59,263 nt of DNA from Asanoa siamensis. GTDB lineage: Bacteria > Actinomycetota > Actinomycetes > Mycobacteriales > Micromonosporaceae. Shown here one piece after another: positions 25,067 through 33,564 of this stretch; position 1 is the first letter of the stretch, and each line of letters begins with the position of its first letter. A model generated the notes under the pieces. That model was not told where the DNA came from. It was given only the letters and a program-made list of their open reading frames with translations, and did not search any database. The translations under genes were made by a program, and so were the position numbers. The DNA lies in the NCBI RefSeq assembly GCF_016862555.1, contig NZ_BONE01000052.1, positions 1 to 59,263 of the forward strand. Reading direction: 5' to 3'.

Positions 25067-26073
25067 ACGGCATGAGCGTACGGGTGCGGGTGCTCGCGGT
25101 GCTGGGCGTGGCGGTGGTGCTGGCGGTCGTCGCCACGCTCTACATCCAGGGTGCGGCGGCGCGGACGCCCTCGTCGGACGGTGCCGCAGCGGCCGCCGGG
25201 CCGGTGACGCTGGACGCCGCGCCCGTGCTGCTGACCGTGACCGACCGGCACGTCGCGACGGTGTCCACTTCGGACCCGTCCGGGCCGCGGACGGTCTCGG
25301 GCGTCGAGTGCGTGCGGGCCTACGCGGCCGGGGGCACCGGGATCTGCCTGCAGCCGGCCACCCCGTGGACGTACCGGATGGTGGTCCTGGACCGGACGCT
25401 CACGCCCGTGCGCTCCGCGGACATCCCGGGGCTGCCCAACCGCGCCCGGGTGTCGGCCTCCGGGCGGCTCGTGGCGTGGACGACGTTCGTGGGTGGCGAC
25501 TCGTACAACAGCGGCGGTTTCTCGACCCGCACCGGGATCCTGGACACCCGGGACGGCACGATGGTCGCCTCGCTCGAGGAGTTCACCGCGTCGCGCGACG
25601 GCGTGGTGGTGAAGGCGGCGGACCGCAACTTCTGGGGCGTGACCTTCGCGGCCGACGACAACACGTTCTACGCCACGATGTCCACCGGTGGACACCGCTA
25701 CCTGATGAAGGGCGACCTGGCCGCCCGGTCGCTGCACACCGTGGCCGACAACGTGGAGTGCCCGTCGCTGTCGCCGGACGGCACGCGGATCGCGTTCAAG
25801 CACGCGATCGACGGCGACCCGACGCGCGGCTGGCGACTGTCCGTGCTCGACCTCGGCACGCTCGCGGTGACGCCGCTGGCCGAGACCGCGAGCGTCGACG
25901 ACCAGCCGGCCTGGCTCTCCGGCGACACGATCGGCTACACGCTGCGCCAGGGTGACGGCCGCCCCGACGTGTGGTCGGTGCCCGCCTCCGGCGGGGGCGC
26001 GCCGCGGCTGCTCGTGCCCGGTGCGGAGTCGCCGGCGGCACTGGACGGCGTAACCGCGCGCACGAACGGGTAA
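25063..26073 (+). CDS. Membrane-anchored TolB-like beta-propeller protein
   Basis: A 336-residue protein with an N-terminal membrane segment (about residues 8-28) followed by repeated beta-rich blades. Segments such as VECPSLSPDGTRIAFKH and DDQPAWLSGDTIGYTLRQGDGRPDVWSVP are typical of WD40-like/TolB propellers, giving an outward-facing sensor or binding domain. I use GTG 25063 with AAAGGA 8 nt upstream, overlapping the MFS stop by four bases. The downstream PAP2 gene starts 11 nt after its stop, with an AAGGA that overlaps the stop codon. A role as an extracytoplasmic partner of the transporter is inferred. Confidence 0.75.
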   Translation: MNGMSVRVRVLAVLGVAVVLAVVATLYIQGAAARTPSSDGAAAAAGPVTLDAAPVLLTVTDRHVATVSTSDPSGPRTVSGVECVRAYAAGGTGICLQPATPWTYRMVVLDRTLTPVRSADIPGLPNRARVSASGRLVAWTTFVGGDSYNSGGFSTRTGILDTRDGTMVASLEEFTASRDGVVVKAADRNFWGVTFAADDNTFYATMSTGGHRYLMKGDLAARSLHTVADNVECPSLSPDGTRIAFKHAIDGDPTRGWRLSVLDLGTLAVTPLAETASVDDQPAWLSGDTIGYTLRQGDGRPDVWSVPASGGGAPRLLVPGAESPAALDGVTARTNG

Positions 26074-26084
26074 GGACGTTTGCC

Positions 26085-26771
26085 ATGCGTCAGGTTCTGC
26101 TGCGGCTCGTGTTGCCGCTCGTGGCCCTCTACGGGCTGATGCTGCTGCTCGGTCAGGTCGTGACCGCGTCCTGGTGGCCCGCCGCCGGCGAGGACCAGGT
26201 CAACAAGGCGCTGGAGGAGGCCCGGTCCGGGCCGCTGACCGCGGCGTCGCTGGTGTTCAGCACGATCGCCGACACCTGGTCGGTGATCGCGGTGTGCGCG
26301 TTCGCGGTGGTGATCCTGCTGGTCACCCACCGCCCGTGGCGCGAGCCGCTGTTCCTGGCCGGCGCGGTCGCCGCCCAGGCGCTGATCTTCCTGCTCACGA
26401 CGCTGGCGGTCGACCGGCACCGGCCGGCGGTCGAGCACATGGACGTCTCGCCTCCGACGTCGAGCTTCCCGTCGGGCCACACCTCGGCCGCGACCGCACT
26501 CTACTGCGGACTCGCGCTGCTGTTCGCCCTGCGGTCGACCAGCGGACGCTGGGAGGCGCTGGTCTGGACCGTCTTCGTGCTGATTCCGATCGGAGTGGCG
26601 TTGACCCGGATGTACCGGGGGATGCACCACCCGAGCGACGTGGTCGGCTCGTTCGTCAACGCGGGCCTGTGCCTGACGATCATGTACCACGCGGTGCTGC
26701 GCTGGCGTGGCGCGCCACCGCCGCGGCCCACCGACGAACGGAAGTCGGTGTCGCTGTCCCGCGCCCGCTGA
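26085..26771 (+). CDS. PAP2-family membrane phosphatase
   Basis: A 228-residue membrane protein with about six hydrophobic segments and the three-part phosphatidic acid phosphatase signature: VDRHRPAV (variant of KxxxxxxRP), FPSGHTSA (PSGH) and RMYRGMHHPSDVVGS (RxxxGxHxxxD with the catalytic His). It dephosphorylates lipid phosphates or pyrophosphates such as undecaprenyl-PP or phosphatidate on the outer face. The ATG at 26085 has AAGGA 8 nt upstream, overlapping the previous gene's TAA, so it is the third gene of the MFS/propeller operon. A longer frame upstream is rejected because it lacks this site. Confidence 0.9.
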   Translation: MRQVLLRLVLPLVALYGLMLLLGQVVTASWWPAAGEDQVNKALEEARSGPLTAASLVFSTIADTWSVIAVCAFAVVILLVTHRPWREPLFLAGAVAAQALIFLLTTLAVDRHRPAVEHMDVSPPTSSFPSGHTSAATALYCGLALLFALRSTSGRWEALVWTVFVLIPIGVALTRMYRGMHHPSDVVGSFVNAGLCLTIMYHAVLRWRGAPPPRPTDERKSVSLSRAR

Positions 26772-26783
26772 CACCATGTCCCC

Positions 26784-28025
26784 ATGCCGCCACCGATCTC
26801 CCCCGGCCGGGCCACGGCCGCCCTGACGGCGCTCTCCCTGGCGGCGTTCGCCTACGTGACCACGGAACTGGTGCCGGTCGGCCTGCTCACGGTGATGGCG
26901 CCCGACCTGCACCGGTCGCAGTCCGAGGTCGGGCTGCTCGTCACCGGGTACGCGTTCGTGGTCGTCTTCGCCTCGCTGCCGTTGGCCCACCTGACCAGGC
27001 GGATCCCGCGCCGCCGGCTGCTCGCGGTGACGTTCGCGGTGTTCACCGTCGCCACCGCGGTGTCGGCGCTGGCCACCAGCTACTGGATGCTCGCCGGCGC
27101 GCGCCTCGCCACCGCCGCCACCCAGGCGATGTTCTGGACTGTCGTCGGGCCCACCGTGACCGGGTTGTTCCCGGCCGAGGTCCGCGGCCGCATCGTGGCG
27201 CGGTTCGCGGTCGGCCCGTCGCTGGCGCCGGTGCTCGGGTTGCCGCTCGCCACCTGGATCGGCCAGCAGGCCGGGTGGCGCGCCGCGTTCGCCGTGCTGG
27301 CCGTGCTCGGCCTGGTGGCCGGCGCCGTCGTCACCGCGCTGCTGCCGTCGTTCCGGCCGGCCGACGGGGGCGCCGCCCGCGGCACCATGCCGCACCGGGG
27401 GCGGTTCCGGGCGCTGCTGGTGATCACCGCGGTCGGCATCACCGGCAACTTCGTCGCGCAGACCTACATCACGCCGTTCCTGCTGGAGGTCAGCCGCTTC
27501 CCCGACGCCTCGCTCTCGTTGCTGCTGCTCGTCTCCGGCGTCGCCGGCGTGGTCGGCACGATCCTCGTCGGCCGGTTCATCGACAGCCGGCCGGTGGCGG
27601 CGCTGGCGGTGCCGCTCGCGCTCGTCGGCGGCGGTCTGGTGCTGTTGTACGCGTTCGGCACCGTCCAGCCCGTCACCGTCGCGCTGCTGGCGCTGTTCGG
27701 GCTCGCGTTCAGCGCGTTCGCGGCGACCGTGCAGGGCCGCACGCTGCAACTCGCGCCCGGCAACACTGACCTGGCGTCGGCCGCCTCGGGCTCCGCGTTC
27801 AACGCGGGCATCGCGAGCGGGTCGCTGCTCGGCGGCGTGCTGCTGCCCGTGACCGGCCTGCGCTCGCTCATGCTGGTCGGCGGCCTGATCATGCTGGCCG
27901 CGCTGGGCGTGGCGCTGCGGGACATGCGCCGGCACGGCTCGTCGGGCCCGTCACCCGTGCCGCCCCCGCGGCCCGCGCCGGCCGGGGCCCTTGCCCACGA
28001 CGATCTAGGGCGTGGCAGAGTGTGA
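26784..28025 (+). CDS. MFS transporter (AraJ/Cmx-like drug or sugar efflux)
   Basis: A 413-residue 12-segment transporter. TELVPVGLLTVMAPDLHRS near residues 27-45 is the characteristic start of the AraJ/YdhP/chloramphenicol-exporter group, with a loop 2-3 segment HLTRRIPRRRLL and FWTVVGPTVTGLFP in the first half. Substrate may be a drug or sugar; not decidable. It starts 12 nt after the PAP2 stop and ends in a four-base GTGA overlap with the exonuclease gene. The C-terminus is Pro-rich. Confidence 0.9.
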   Translation: MPPPISPGRATAALTALSLAAFAYVTTELVPVGLLTVMAPDLHRSQSEVGLLVTGYAFVVVFASLPLAHLTRRIPRRRLLAVTFAVFTVATAVSALATSYWMLAGARLATAATQAMFWTVVGPTVTGLFPAEVRGRIVARFAVGPSLAPVLGLPLATWIGQQAGWRAAFAVLAVLGLVAGAVVTALLPSFRPADGGAARGTMPHRGRFRALLVITAVGITGNFVAQTYITPFLLEVSRFPDASLSLLLLVSGVAGVVGTILVGRFIDSRPVAALAVPLALVGGGLVLLYAFGTVQPVTVALLALFGLAFSAFAATVQGRTLQLAPGNTDLASAASGSAFNAGIASGSLLGGVLLPVTGLRSLMLVGGLIMLAALGVALRDMRRHGSSGPSPVPPPRPAPAGALAHDDLGRGRV

Positions 28026-28957
28026 CGATGACCCGACGACCGCTGCTGCTCGTGGACTCCGCGAGCCTCTACTTCCGGGCCTACTTCGGCATCCCCGAGT
28101 CGGCGGCCATGGCGCCCGACGGCACTCCGGTCAACGCGGTCCGCGGTTTCCTCGACATGGTCGCGCAGCTGATCCGCACGCGCCGGCCGGACCGCCTGGT
28201 CTGCGCCCTGGACCACGACTGGCGCCCGGCGTGGCGGGTCGAGCTGATCCCGTCCTACAAGGCACACCGCCTGGCGCCCGGGGGCGGACCGTCCACAGAG
28301 GTCGTGCCCGACAACCTCGAGGCCCAGGTGCCGCTGATCCTGGAGGTCCTGGCCGCGGTCGGCATCCCGGCGATCGGCGCGAAGGGCTATGAGGCCGACG
28401 ACGTGCTCGGCACGCTGGCCACCACGCAGCCGGGCCCGGTCGAGGTGGCCTCCGGCGACCGCGACCTCTACCAGCTCGTCGACGACGCGAAGCCGGTCCG
28501 CCTGCTCTACTGCGGCCGCGGTGTGGCCAAGCTGGAGGACAGCGACGACGCCGCGGTCCAGGCGAAGTACGGCGTCCCGGCGTCGGGCTACGCCGACTTC
28601 GCGGCGCTGCGCGGTGACCCCAGCGACGGCCTGCCGGGCGTCCCCGGCGTGGGCGACAAGACGGCCGCCCGCCTGATCACCCGCTACGGCAGCGTCGAGG
28701 CGATGCTGGCGGCCCTGGACGACCCGAAGGCGGGCTTCGCGCCGGGCCTGCGCGGCAAGCTGGACGCGGCCCGCGACTACCTCGCGGTGGCCCCGAAGGT
28801 GGTCAAGGTGGCCCGCGACATCGCGCTCCCGGCGATCGACACGACGCTGCCCACGGCCCCGGCCGACGGCGACAAGCTGCTGACGCTGGCCGACAAGTGG
28901 AACCTGGCAGGCCCCTGCCGCCGCCTGGTCGACGCGATCAGCAACGCCACCGCCTGA
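28022..28957 (+). CDS. 5'-3' exonuclease (PolI N-terminal-like/FEN)
   Basis: A 311-residue FEN-family nuclease. LLLVDSASLYFRAYFG is the N-terminal PIN/FEN metal site with the first Asp; GYEADDVLGTLA and VEVASGDRDLYQLV supply the further acidic ligands; GDPSDGLPGVPGVGDKTAA is the helix-hairpin-helix with DNA binding. It corresponds to the free-standing version of the PolI 5' nuclease domain common in actinobacteria and removes flaps or RNA primers. GTG 28022 overlaps the MFS stop; ATG 28028 is an alternative two codons later. The gene ends 29 nt before the convergent helY gene. Confidence 0.92.
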   Translation: MTMTRRPLLLVDSASLYFRAYFGIPESAAMAPDGTPVNAVRGFLDMVAQLIRTRRPDRLVCALDHDWRPAWRVELIPSYKAHRLAPGGGPSTEVVPDNLEAQVPLILEVLAAVGIPAIGAKGYEADDVLGTLATTQPGPVEVASGDRDLYQLVDDAKPVRLLYCGRGVAKLEDSDDAAVQAKYGVPASGYADFAALRGDPSDGLPGVPGVGDKTAARLITRYGSVEAMLAALDDPKAGFAPGLRGKLDAARDYLAVAPKVVKVARDIALPAIDTTLPTAPADGDKLLTLADKWNLAGPCRRLVDAISNATA

Positions 28958-28986
28958 ACGACGCGCCGCCATCCGCCCCGGGTCGG

Positions 28987-31761
28987 TCAGGTGTTGATGT
29001 AGGCCAGGACGCCGCGGTTGATGGCGCCGATCGCCTGGCGGGCCGTGGTGCGGACCGTCTGGGAGGCGCCGCCCGCGTCGGCGATCTGGCCGAGCAGGTC
29101 GACCACCTGGCGGGTCCACCGGACGAAGTCGCCGGCCGGCATGTCGCCGTCCAGGTTGTGGCCGCTCGCCAGGACCTTGGCCAGGGCCTCGCCGCGGGTC
29201 CAGCGCACGATCGGCCAGACGAAGCCCAGGTCGGGCTCGCGGGTGCGGTCGACGCCGTGGTCGGCCTCGTCGGCCTCCAGCTCCGCCCAGATCTTCATGG
29301 TCTCGTCGATCGCGTCGGTGATGGGGCCGCGTGGCACCGACGCCCGTTCGTCGCTCTCCCGGCGGGCCTCGTAGAGCACCACCGAGACCGCCCCGGCGAG
29401 CTCGTCGGGCGTCAGGGCGTCCCAGACACCCCGCCGCAGGCACTCGGCGACCAGCAGGTCGGCCTCGGACCAGATCCGGGCGAGCATCCGGCCGTGCTCG
29501 GTGACCTCGCCCGTCTCGGACAGATAGCCCCGGGAAGCCAGCAGCGCGCACACCCGGTCGAACGTGCGGGCCAGGGAACCCGTCCGGCTCGCCACCCGCT
29601 TGCGCAGCTCGTCGGTGTCGAGCTGCAGCCGCCGGCGCCGCTCGGCCCAGCGGGCGTGCTCCTCGCGGTCCGGGCACGCGTGGGCCGGGTGCTTGCGCAG
29701 CTTGTCGCGGATCTCCAGCAGGTGCGCGTCGTCGCCGGTGCCGCGGGCCCGCCGGCCGCGCCGGCTGTGCCGGTCGAGGCCCGTGCCGGTGACCGTGGCC
29801 GCCAGGTCCCGCCGGGCCGCCGGGTTGCGGTGGTTGAAGTTCTTCGGCACCCGGACCCGGGCCAGCACCTCGGCCGGCGACGTGAAGTCGGCCGACGTCA
29901 CCCGGCCCGCCCAGCGGTCCTGGGTGAGCACGAGCGGCCGCGGGTCGCCGAAGCCACCCGTGCCCGGCTCCAGCACCACCGCGAGGCCCGCCCGCCGGCC
30001 GGACGGCACGCGGATCACGTCGCCGACCCGCAGCCGCTCCAGCGACGACACCGCCTGGGCGCGGCGCTGCGAGAGGCCCTGCCGGGCCAGCGCGCGCTCG
30101 CGCTCGCCGATCTGCATCCGCAGGTCGAAGTATTCGTCGAAGTCGCCGAGGTCGCACTTCACCTCGTCGGTGTACTGCGCGATCGTCTCCTCGTTGCGCT
30201 GCACCTGCTTGGCCAGCCCGACGACCGACCGGTCGGCCTGGAACTGGGCGAACGACGCCTCCAGCAGCGCGCGGGAGCGCTCGGCGCCGACGGTCCCGAC
30301 CAGGTTCACGGCCATGTTGTACGAGGGCCGGAAGCTCGACCGCAGCGGATAGGTCCGGGTCGACGCCAGGCCGGCGACGTGCCGTGGGTCGACCTCGGGC
30401 GACCAGACGACCACCGCGTGGCCCTCGACGTCGATGCCGCGACGGCCGGCGCGGCCGGTGAGCTGCGTGTATTCGCCCGGCGTCAGGTCGACGTGCGCCT
30501 CGCCGTTGAACTTGACCAGGCGCTCCAGCACCACGCACCGGGCCGGCATGTTGATGCCCAGCGCCAGCGTCTCGGTGGCGAAGACGGCCTTGACGAGGCC
30601 GCGGACGAACAGCTCCTCGACGACCTCCTTGAACGCCGGCAGCATGCCGGCGTGGTGCGCGGCCAGGCCGCGCTCGAGGCCGTCGAGCCACTCCCAGTAG
30701 CCGAGCACCGAAAGGTCTTCACCCGGGATGGCGGTGATCCGGTCCTCGACGATGCGGCGGATCTCGGCCCGCTCGTCGGGCGTGGTCAGCCGCAGGCCGG
30801 CGGCGAGGCACTGCTGCACGGCCGCGTCACAGCCGGCGCGGCTGAAGATGAACAGGATCGCGGGAAGCAGGTTTTCCCGGTCGAGGCGCTCGACGATCTC
30901 GGCGCGCAGCGGGCCCTTCCAGCGGGGCCCACGGCCGCCCCGGGCGGCGCCGCCCGAAAAGCCGTCGCGGCCCATCTCCAGCCGGCGCAGCATCTCCCGC
31001 GAGTAGCGCAGCAACTCGGGGTGCACGTCGTGCTTGCGGGCCGCGGCGGCGTCGTGGAACAGGTCGAACATCCGGCGGCCGACCAGCATGTGCTGCCAGA
31101 GCGGGACCGGCCGGTGCTCGCTGACCACGACGTCGGTGTGGCCCCGGACCGTCACGAGCCAGTCGGCGAACTCCTCGGCGTTGGAGACCGTGGCCGACAG
31201 TGAGATCAATGTCACTGACGCCGGGAGGTGGATGATCACCTCTTCCCAGACCGCGCCGCGGAACCGGTCGGCCAGGTAGTGGACCTCGTCCATCACCACG
31301 TACGCCAGGCCCTGCAGCGCCGGGGAGCCGGCGTAGAGCATGTTGCGCAGCACCTCGGTGGTCATGACCACCACGGGCGCGTCGCCGTTGATCGCGTTGT
31401 CGCCGGTCAGCAGGCCGACGTTCGCCGCGCCGTGCCGCTCGACCAGGTCGTGGAACTTCTGGTTCGAGAGCGCCTTGATCGGCGTGGTGTAGAAGCACTT
31501 CTTGGGCGGCGCGTCCGATTCGTCACCGGCGCCCTTCGCCAGCGCGAGGTGGACCGCGAACTCACCGACCACCGTCTTGCCGGCGCCGGTGGGTGCGCAG
31601 ACCAGCACGCCGCTGCCGCGTTCGAGGGCCTCGCACGCCTCCCGCTGGAAGTCGTCCAGGTCAAAGCCCAGGCCAAGGGCGAAATCCTCCAGGGCCGGGA
31701 ACGCGCTGGCCCGGGCGGCCCGGCGGCGCGCCGCTGCGTAGCGCTCGGCGGGGCTCGACAT
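28987..31761 (-). CDS. helY: Ski2/Mtr4-like DEAD/DEVH-box helicase HelY
   Basis: A 924-residue superfamily 2 helicase. Walker A is APTGAGKT at 56-63, the DEVH box at 158-161, motif III is SLSATVSN, and motif VI TGRAGRRGID. The long C-terminal part matches the Ski2/Mtr4 helical (DSHCT-like) region. It probably unwinds structured RNA or RNA-DNA. This gene downstream of tatC and pafBC is the standard actinobacterial order, and the Mycobacterium homologue is helY. A TAATCT element 7 nt before the ATG indicates a leaderless transcript that diverges from a HAD gene. Confidence 0.92.
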   Translation of the reverse strand: MSSPAERYAAARRRAARASAFPALEDFALGLGFDLDDFQREACEALERGSGVLVCAPTGAGKTVVGEFAVHLALAKGAGDESDAPPKKCFYTTPIKALSNQKFHDLVERHGAANVGLLTGDNAINGDAPVVVMTTEVLRNMLYAGSPALQGLAYVVMDEVHYLADRFRGAVWEEVIIHLPASVTLISLSATVSNAEEFADWLVTVRGHTDVVVSEHRPVPLWQHMLVGRRMFDLFHDAAAARKHDVHPELLRYSREMLRRLEMGRDGFSGGAARGGRGPRWKGPLRAEIVERLDRENLLPAILFIFSRAGCDAAVQQCLAAGLRLTTPDERAEIRRIVEDRITAIPGEDLSVLGYWEWLDGLERGLAAHHAGMLPAFKEVVEELFVRGLVKAVFATETLALGINMPARCVVLERLVKFNGEAHVDLTPGEYTQLTGRAGRRGIDVEGHAVVVWSPEVDPRHVAGLASTRTYPLRSSFRPSYNMAVNLVGTVGAERSRALLEASFAQFQADRSVVGLAKQVQRNEETIAQYTDEVKCDLGDFDEYFDLRMQIGERERALARQGLSQRRAQAVSSLERLRVGDVIRVPSGRRAGLAVVLEPGTGGFGDPRPLVLTQDRWAGRVTSADFTSPAEVLARVRVPKNFNHRNPAARRDLAATVTGTGLDRHSRRGRRARGTGDDAHLLEIRDKLRKHPAHACPDREEHARWAERRRRLQLDTDELRKRVASRTGSLARTFDRVCALLASRGYLSETGEVTEHGRMLARIWSEADLLVAECLRRGVWDALTPDELAGAVSVVLYEARRESDERASVPRGPITDAIDETMKIWAELEADEADHGVDRTREPDLGFVWPIVRWTRGEALAKVLASGHNLDGDMPAGDFVRWTRQVVDLLGQIADAGGASQTVRTTARQAIGAINRGVLAYINT

Positions 31762-31768
31762 GTATCCA

Positions 31769-31774
31769 AGATTA
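31769..31774 (-). promoter_or_regulatory. Leaderless -10 hexamer (helY)
   Basis: TAATCT on the minus strand lies 7 nt before the helY ATG. Its divergent partner is at 31834-31839. Confidence 0.55.
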
Positions 31775-31833
31775 CGGCGTGCGCGCCGCGCCGACGCGGT
31801 AGGCCGTGCGGGACCCGCCAGGTGGGTCGTAGG

Positions 31834-31839
31834 TAAGGT
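31834..31839 (+). promoter_or_regulatory. Leaderless -10 hexamer (HAD gene)
   Basis: TAAGGT lies 7 nt before the GTG at 31847 and supports that start. Confidence 0.5.
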
Positions 31840-31846
31840 CCTCGGC

Positions 31847-32605
31847 GTGCCAATGCCAGACCACGCGGAGCCGCCCAGTCCACGTGTGCCGGACCTACCG
31901 GGTCAACCGGCCCGCTATCCGGTCGAGGCCGTCCTTTTCGACTTCCACGGGACCCTGGCCCAGGTGGAGGATCCGGTCGCGTGGGTGATCGCCGCCGCGG
32001 TCGCCTGCGGTGCCGACCTCGACCGGGGGAAGGCGACCGTGCTCGCCGACCGCCTCGTCACCGCCGGCCGGGCCGGTGGTCCGCTGCCCGCCCGGGTGCC
32101 GGTGCACCTGGCCGAGGTGTGGGCCGACCGCGACCTCTACGCGCACGCCCACCGGGCGGCGTTCGTGGGGCTCGCGGCGACCGTCAACACCGACATCGAG
32201 GGACTCGCCGACGCCCTCTACGACCGGCTGCTCGGCGCCGAGGGCTGGTTGCCGTACGCCGACACCGCCGAGTCGCTCAAGGCGCTGCGGGCGGCCGGGG
32301 TGCCCGTGGCGGTGGTCAGCAACATCGGCTTCGACATCCGGCCGCACTTCGCGAGCTGGGGGCTCGCCGACCTCGTCGACGCGTTCGTGCTCTCGTACGA
32401 GATCGGCCGCTGCAAGCCGGACCCGGCGATCTTCCTGCGGGCCTGCGGCCTGCTCGGCGTCGAGCCGGAGCGGGCGCTGATGGTCGGCGACACACCGGCC
32501 GACGCGGGCGCGGTCCGCGCGGGCCTGGCCGCCCTCGTCCTCCCGGCGGGTGAACCTGGCACGATCAACGGCCTCGCGGGCGCGGTCGCCCTCACCCGCG
32601 TCTGA
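31847..32605 (+). CDS. HAD-superfamily hydrolase
   Basis: A 252-residue HAD protein with motif I VLFDFHGTLAQ, motif II VVSNIGF, motif III Lys in CKPDPAIF and motif IV MVGDTPADAG. It resembles the haloacid dehalogenase/PGPase-like group with a helical cap (residues about 50-120). The Pro-rich N-terminal ~30 residues are outside the core. I start at GTG 31847 because a TANNNT hexamer lies 7 nt upstream; an ATG at 31853 is an alternative two codons later. It is divergent from helY and convergent with dagK (3 nt between the stops). Substrate unknown. Confidence 0.88.
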   Translation: MPMPDHAEPPSPRVPDLPGQPARYPVEAVLFDFHGTLAQVEDPVAWVIAAAVACGADLDRGKATVLADRLVTAGRAGGPLPARVPVHLAEVWADRDLYAHAHRAAFVGLAATVNTDIEGLADALYDRLLGAEGWLPYADTAESLKALRAAGVPVAVVSNIGFDIRPHFASWGLADLVDAFVLSYEIGRCKPDPAIFLRACGLLGVEPERALMVGDTPADAGAVRAGLAALVLPAGEPGTINGLAGAVALTRV

Positions 32606-32608
32606 GAA

Positions 32609-33523
32609 TCACCGCCCCTGCGGGCGTAGCACCCGCAGGGCTCCGGGTACGCACTCGATCGTCAGCGGGAGCGGGGCTATCCGCTCGCCGTCGGCGTAGC
32701 CGACGATGCCGTCGGCGGCCAGTTCCACGCGGGTGGCCCGGTAGGTGGCGACGGCCGGGTGGGTCACGTGGGTGCCCGCGTAGATCCGCGGCTTCACCCG
32801 CACGAGCGTGCCCCGGCTGATCGGCGCCACCACGGTCAGGTCGAGCCGCCCGTCGGCCGGGTCGGCGTCGGGGCAGATCCGCATGCCGCCGCCGTAGCTC
32901 GGCCCGTTGGCCACCGCGACCAGCACCGCGTCGCGTTCCTGGGCCACGCCGTCGAGCGTCAGCCGGTAGCGGCGGGCCCGCAGCCGGGCGAGCTCGACCA
33001 GGATCGCCAGGTCGTACCGGATCGGGCCGCGCGGCCAGCGCATCCGGTTGCCGCGCTCGTTGACGACCGCGTCGAAGCCGGCCGCGAGGACGCCGCCGAA
33101 CCAGTGGACCGTGCCGTCGGTGGTGGTGAGCCGGGCCAGGTCGAGCGCGGCGGTCTCGGCGGCGTTGACGGCGCCGGTGACCATCGCGACCGCGGCGTGC
33201 GGGTCGGTGCCGAAGCCCGCCGCCACGGCGAAGTCGTTGCCGGTGCCCGCCGGCACGATGCCCAGCGGCACGCCGGTGCCGGCCAGCGCCTGCAGCGCCA
33301 GGTGGACGGTGCCGTCGCCGCCGACCACCACGAGGGCGCCCGCGCCGCCGTCGACCGCGGCGTGGCAGGCCGCCCGGGCCTCGTCGGCGGTACGCGCGGT
33401 CAGCGTCTCGACCGCACGGCCGGTGGAGCGGAGGTGGGCCAGCACGAACGGCAGGACGCCGCGGTGCCGGCCACGCCCCGCTCCGGGGTTGGCCAGCACC
33501 GCGAGCGGTCTGTCGATCTTCAT
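32609..33523 (-). CDS. Diacylglycerol/lipid kinase
   Basis: A 304-residue soluble lipid kinase of the DagK/YegS family. The nucleotide-binding GGDGT is at 68-72 and GTGNDF at 93-98. It phosphorylates diacylglycerol or a related lipid, using ATP, to regenerate phosphatidate. The C-terminal half is the beta-sandwich domain, with the acidic GYADGE turn. In this gene order (tatC, dagK, helY) it is typical of actinobacteria. A TAGGGT hexamer 6 nt before the ATG suggests a leaderless start. The symbol dagK is likely but the exact substrate is not shown. Confidence 0.9.
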   Translation of the reverse strand: MKIDRPLAVLANPGAGRGRHRGVLPFVLAHLRSTGRAVETLTARTADEARAACHAAVDGGAGALVVVGGDGTVHLALQALAGTGVPLGIVPAGTGNDFAVAAGFGTDPHAAVAMVTGAVNAAETAALDLARLTTTDGTVHWFGGVLAAGFDAVVNERGNRMRWPRGPIRYDLAILVELARLRARRYRLTLDGVAQERDAVLVAVANGPSYGGGMRICPDADPADGRLDLTVVAPISRGTLVRVKPRIYAGTHVTHPAVATYRATRVELAADGIVGYADGERIAPLPLTIECVPGALRVLRPQGR

Positions 33524-33529
33524 CGCGGC

Positions 33530-33535
33530 ACCCTA
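33530..33535 (-). promoter_or_regulatory. Leaderless -10 hexamer (lipid kinase)
   Basis: TAGGGT lies 6 nt before the ATG at 33523 on the minus strand, within the gap to tatC. Confidence 0.45.
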
Positions 33536-33564
33536 TCCCCGGGTGCGCCGCCGCGACAGAGAGG

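Noticed and set aside
27464-30691. Long minus-strand frame running through helY and the second MFS gene
   Set aside because: Same composition artefact; helY and MFS have family motifs in the correct frames.
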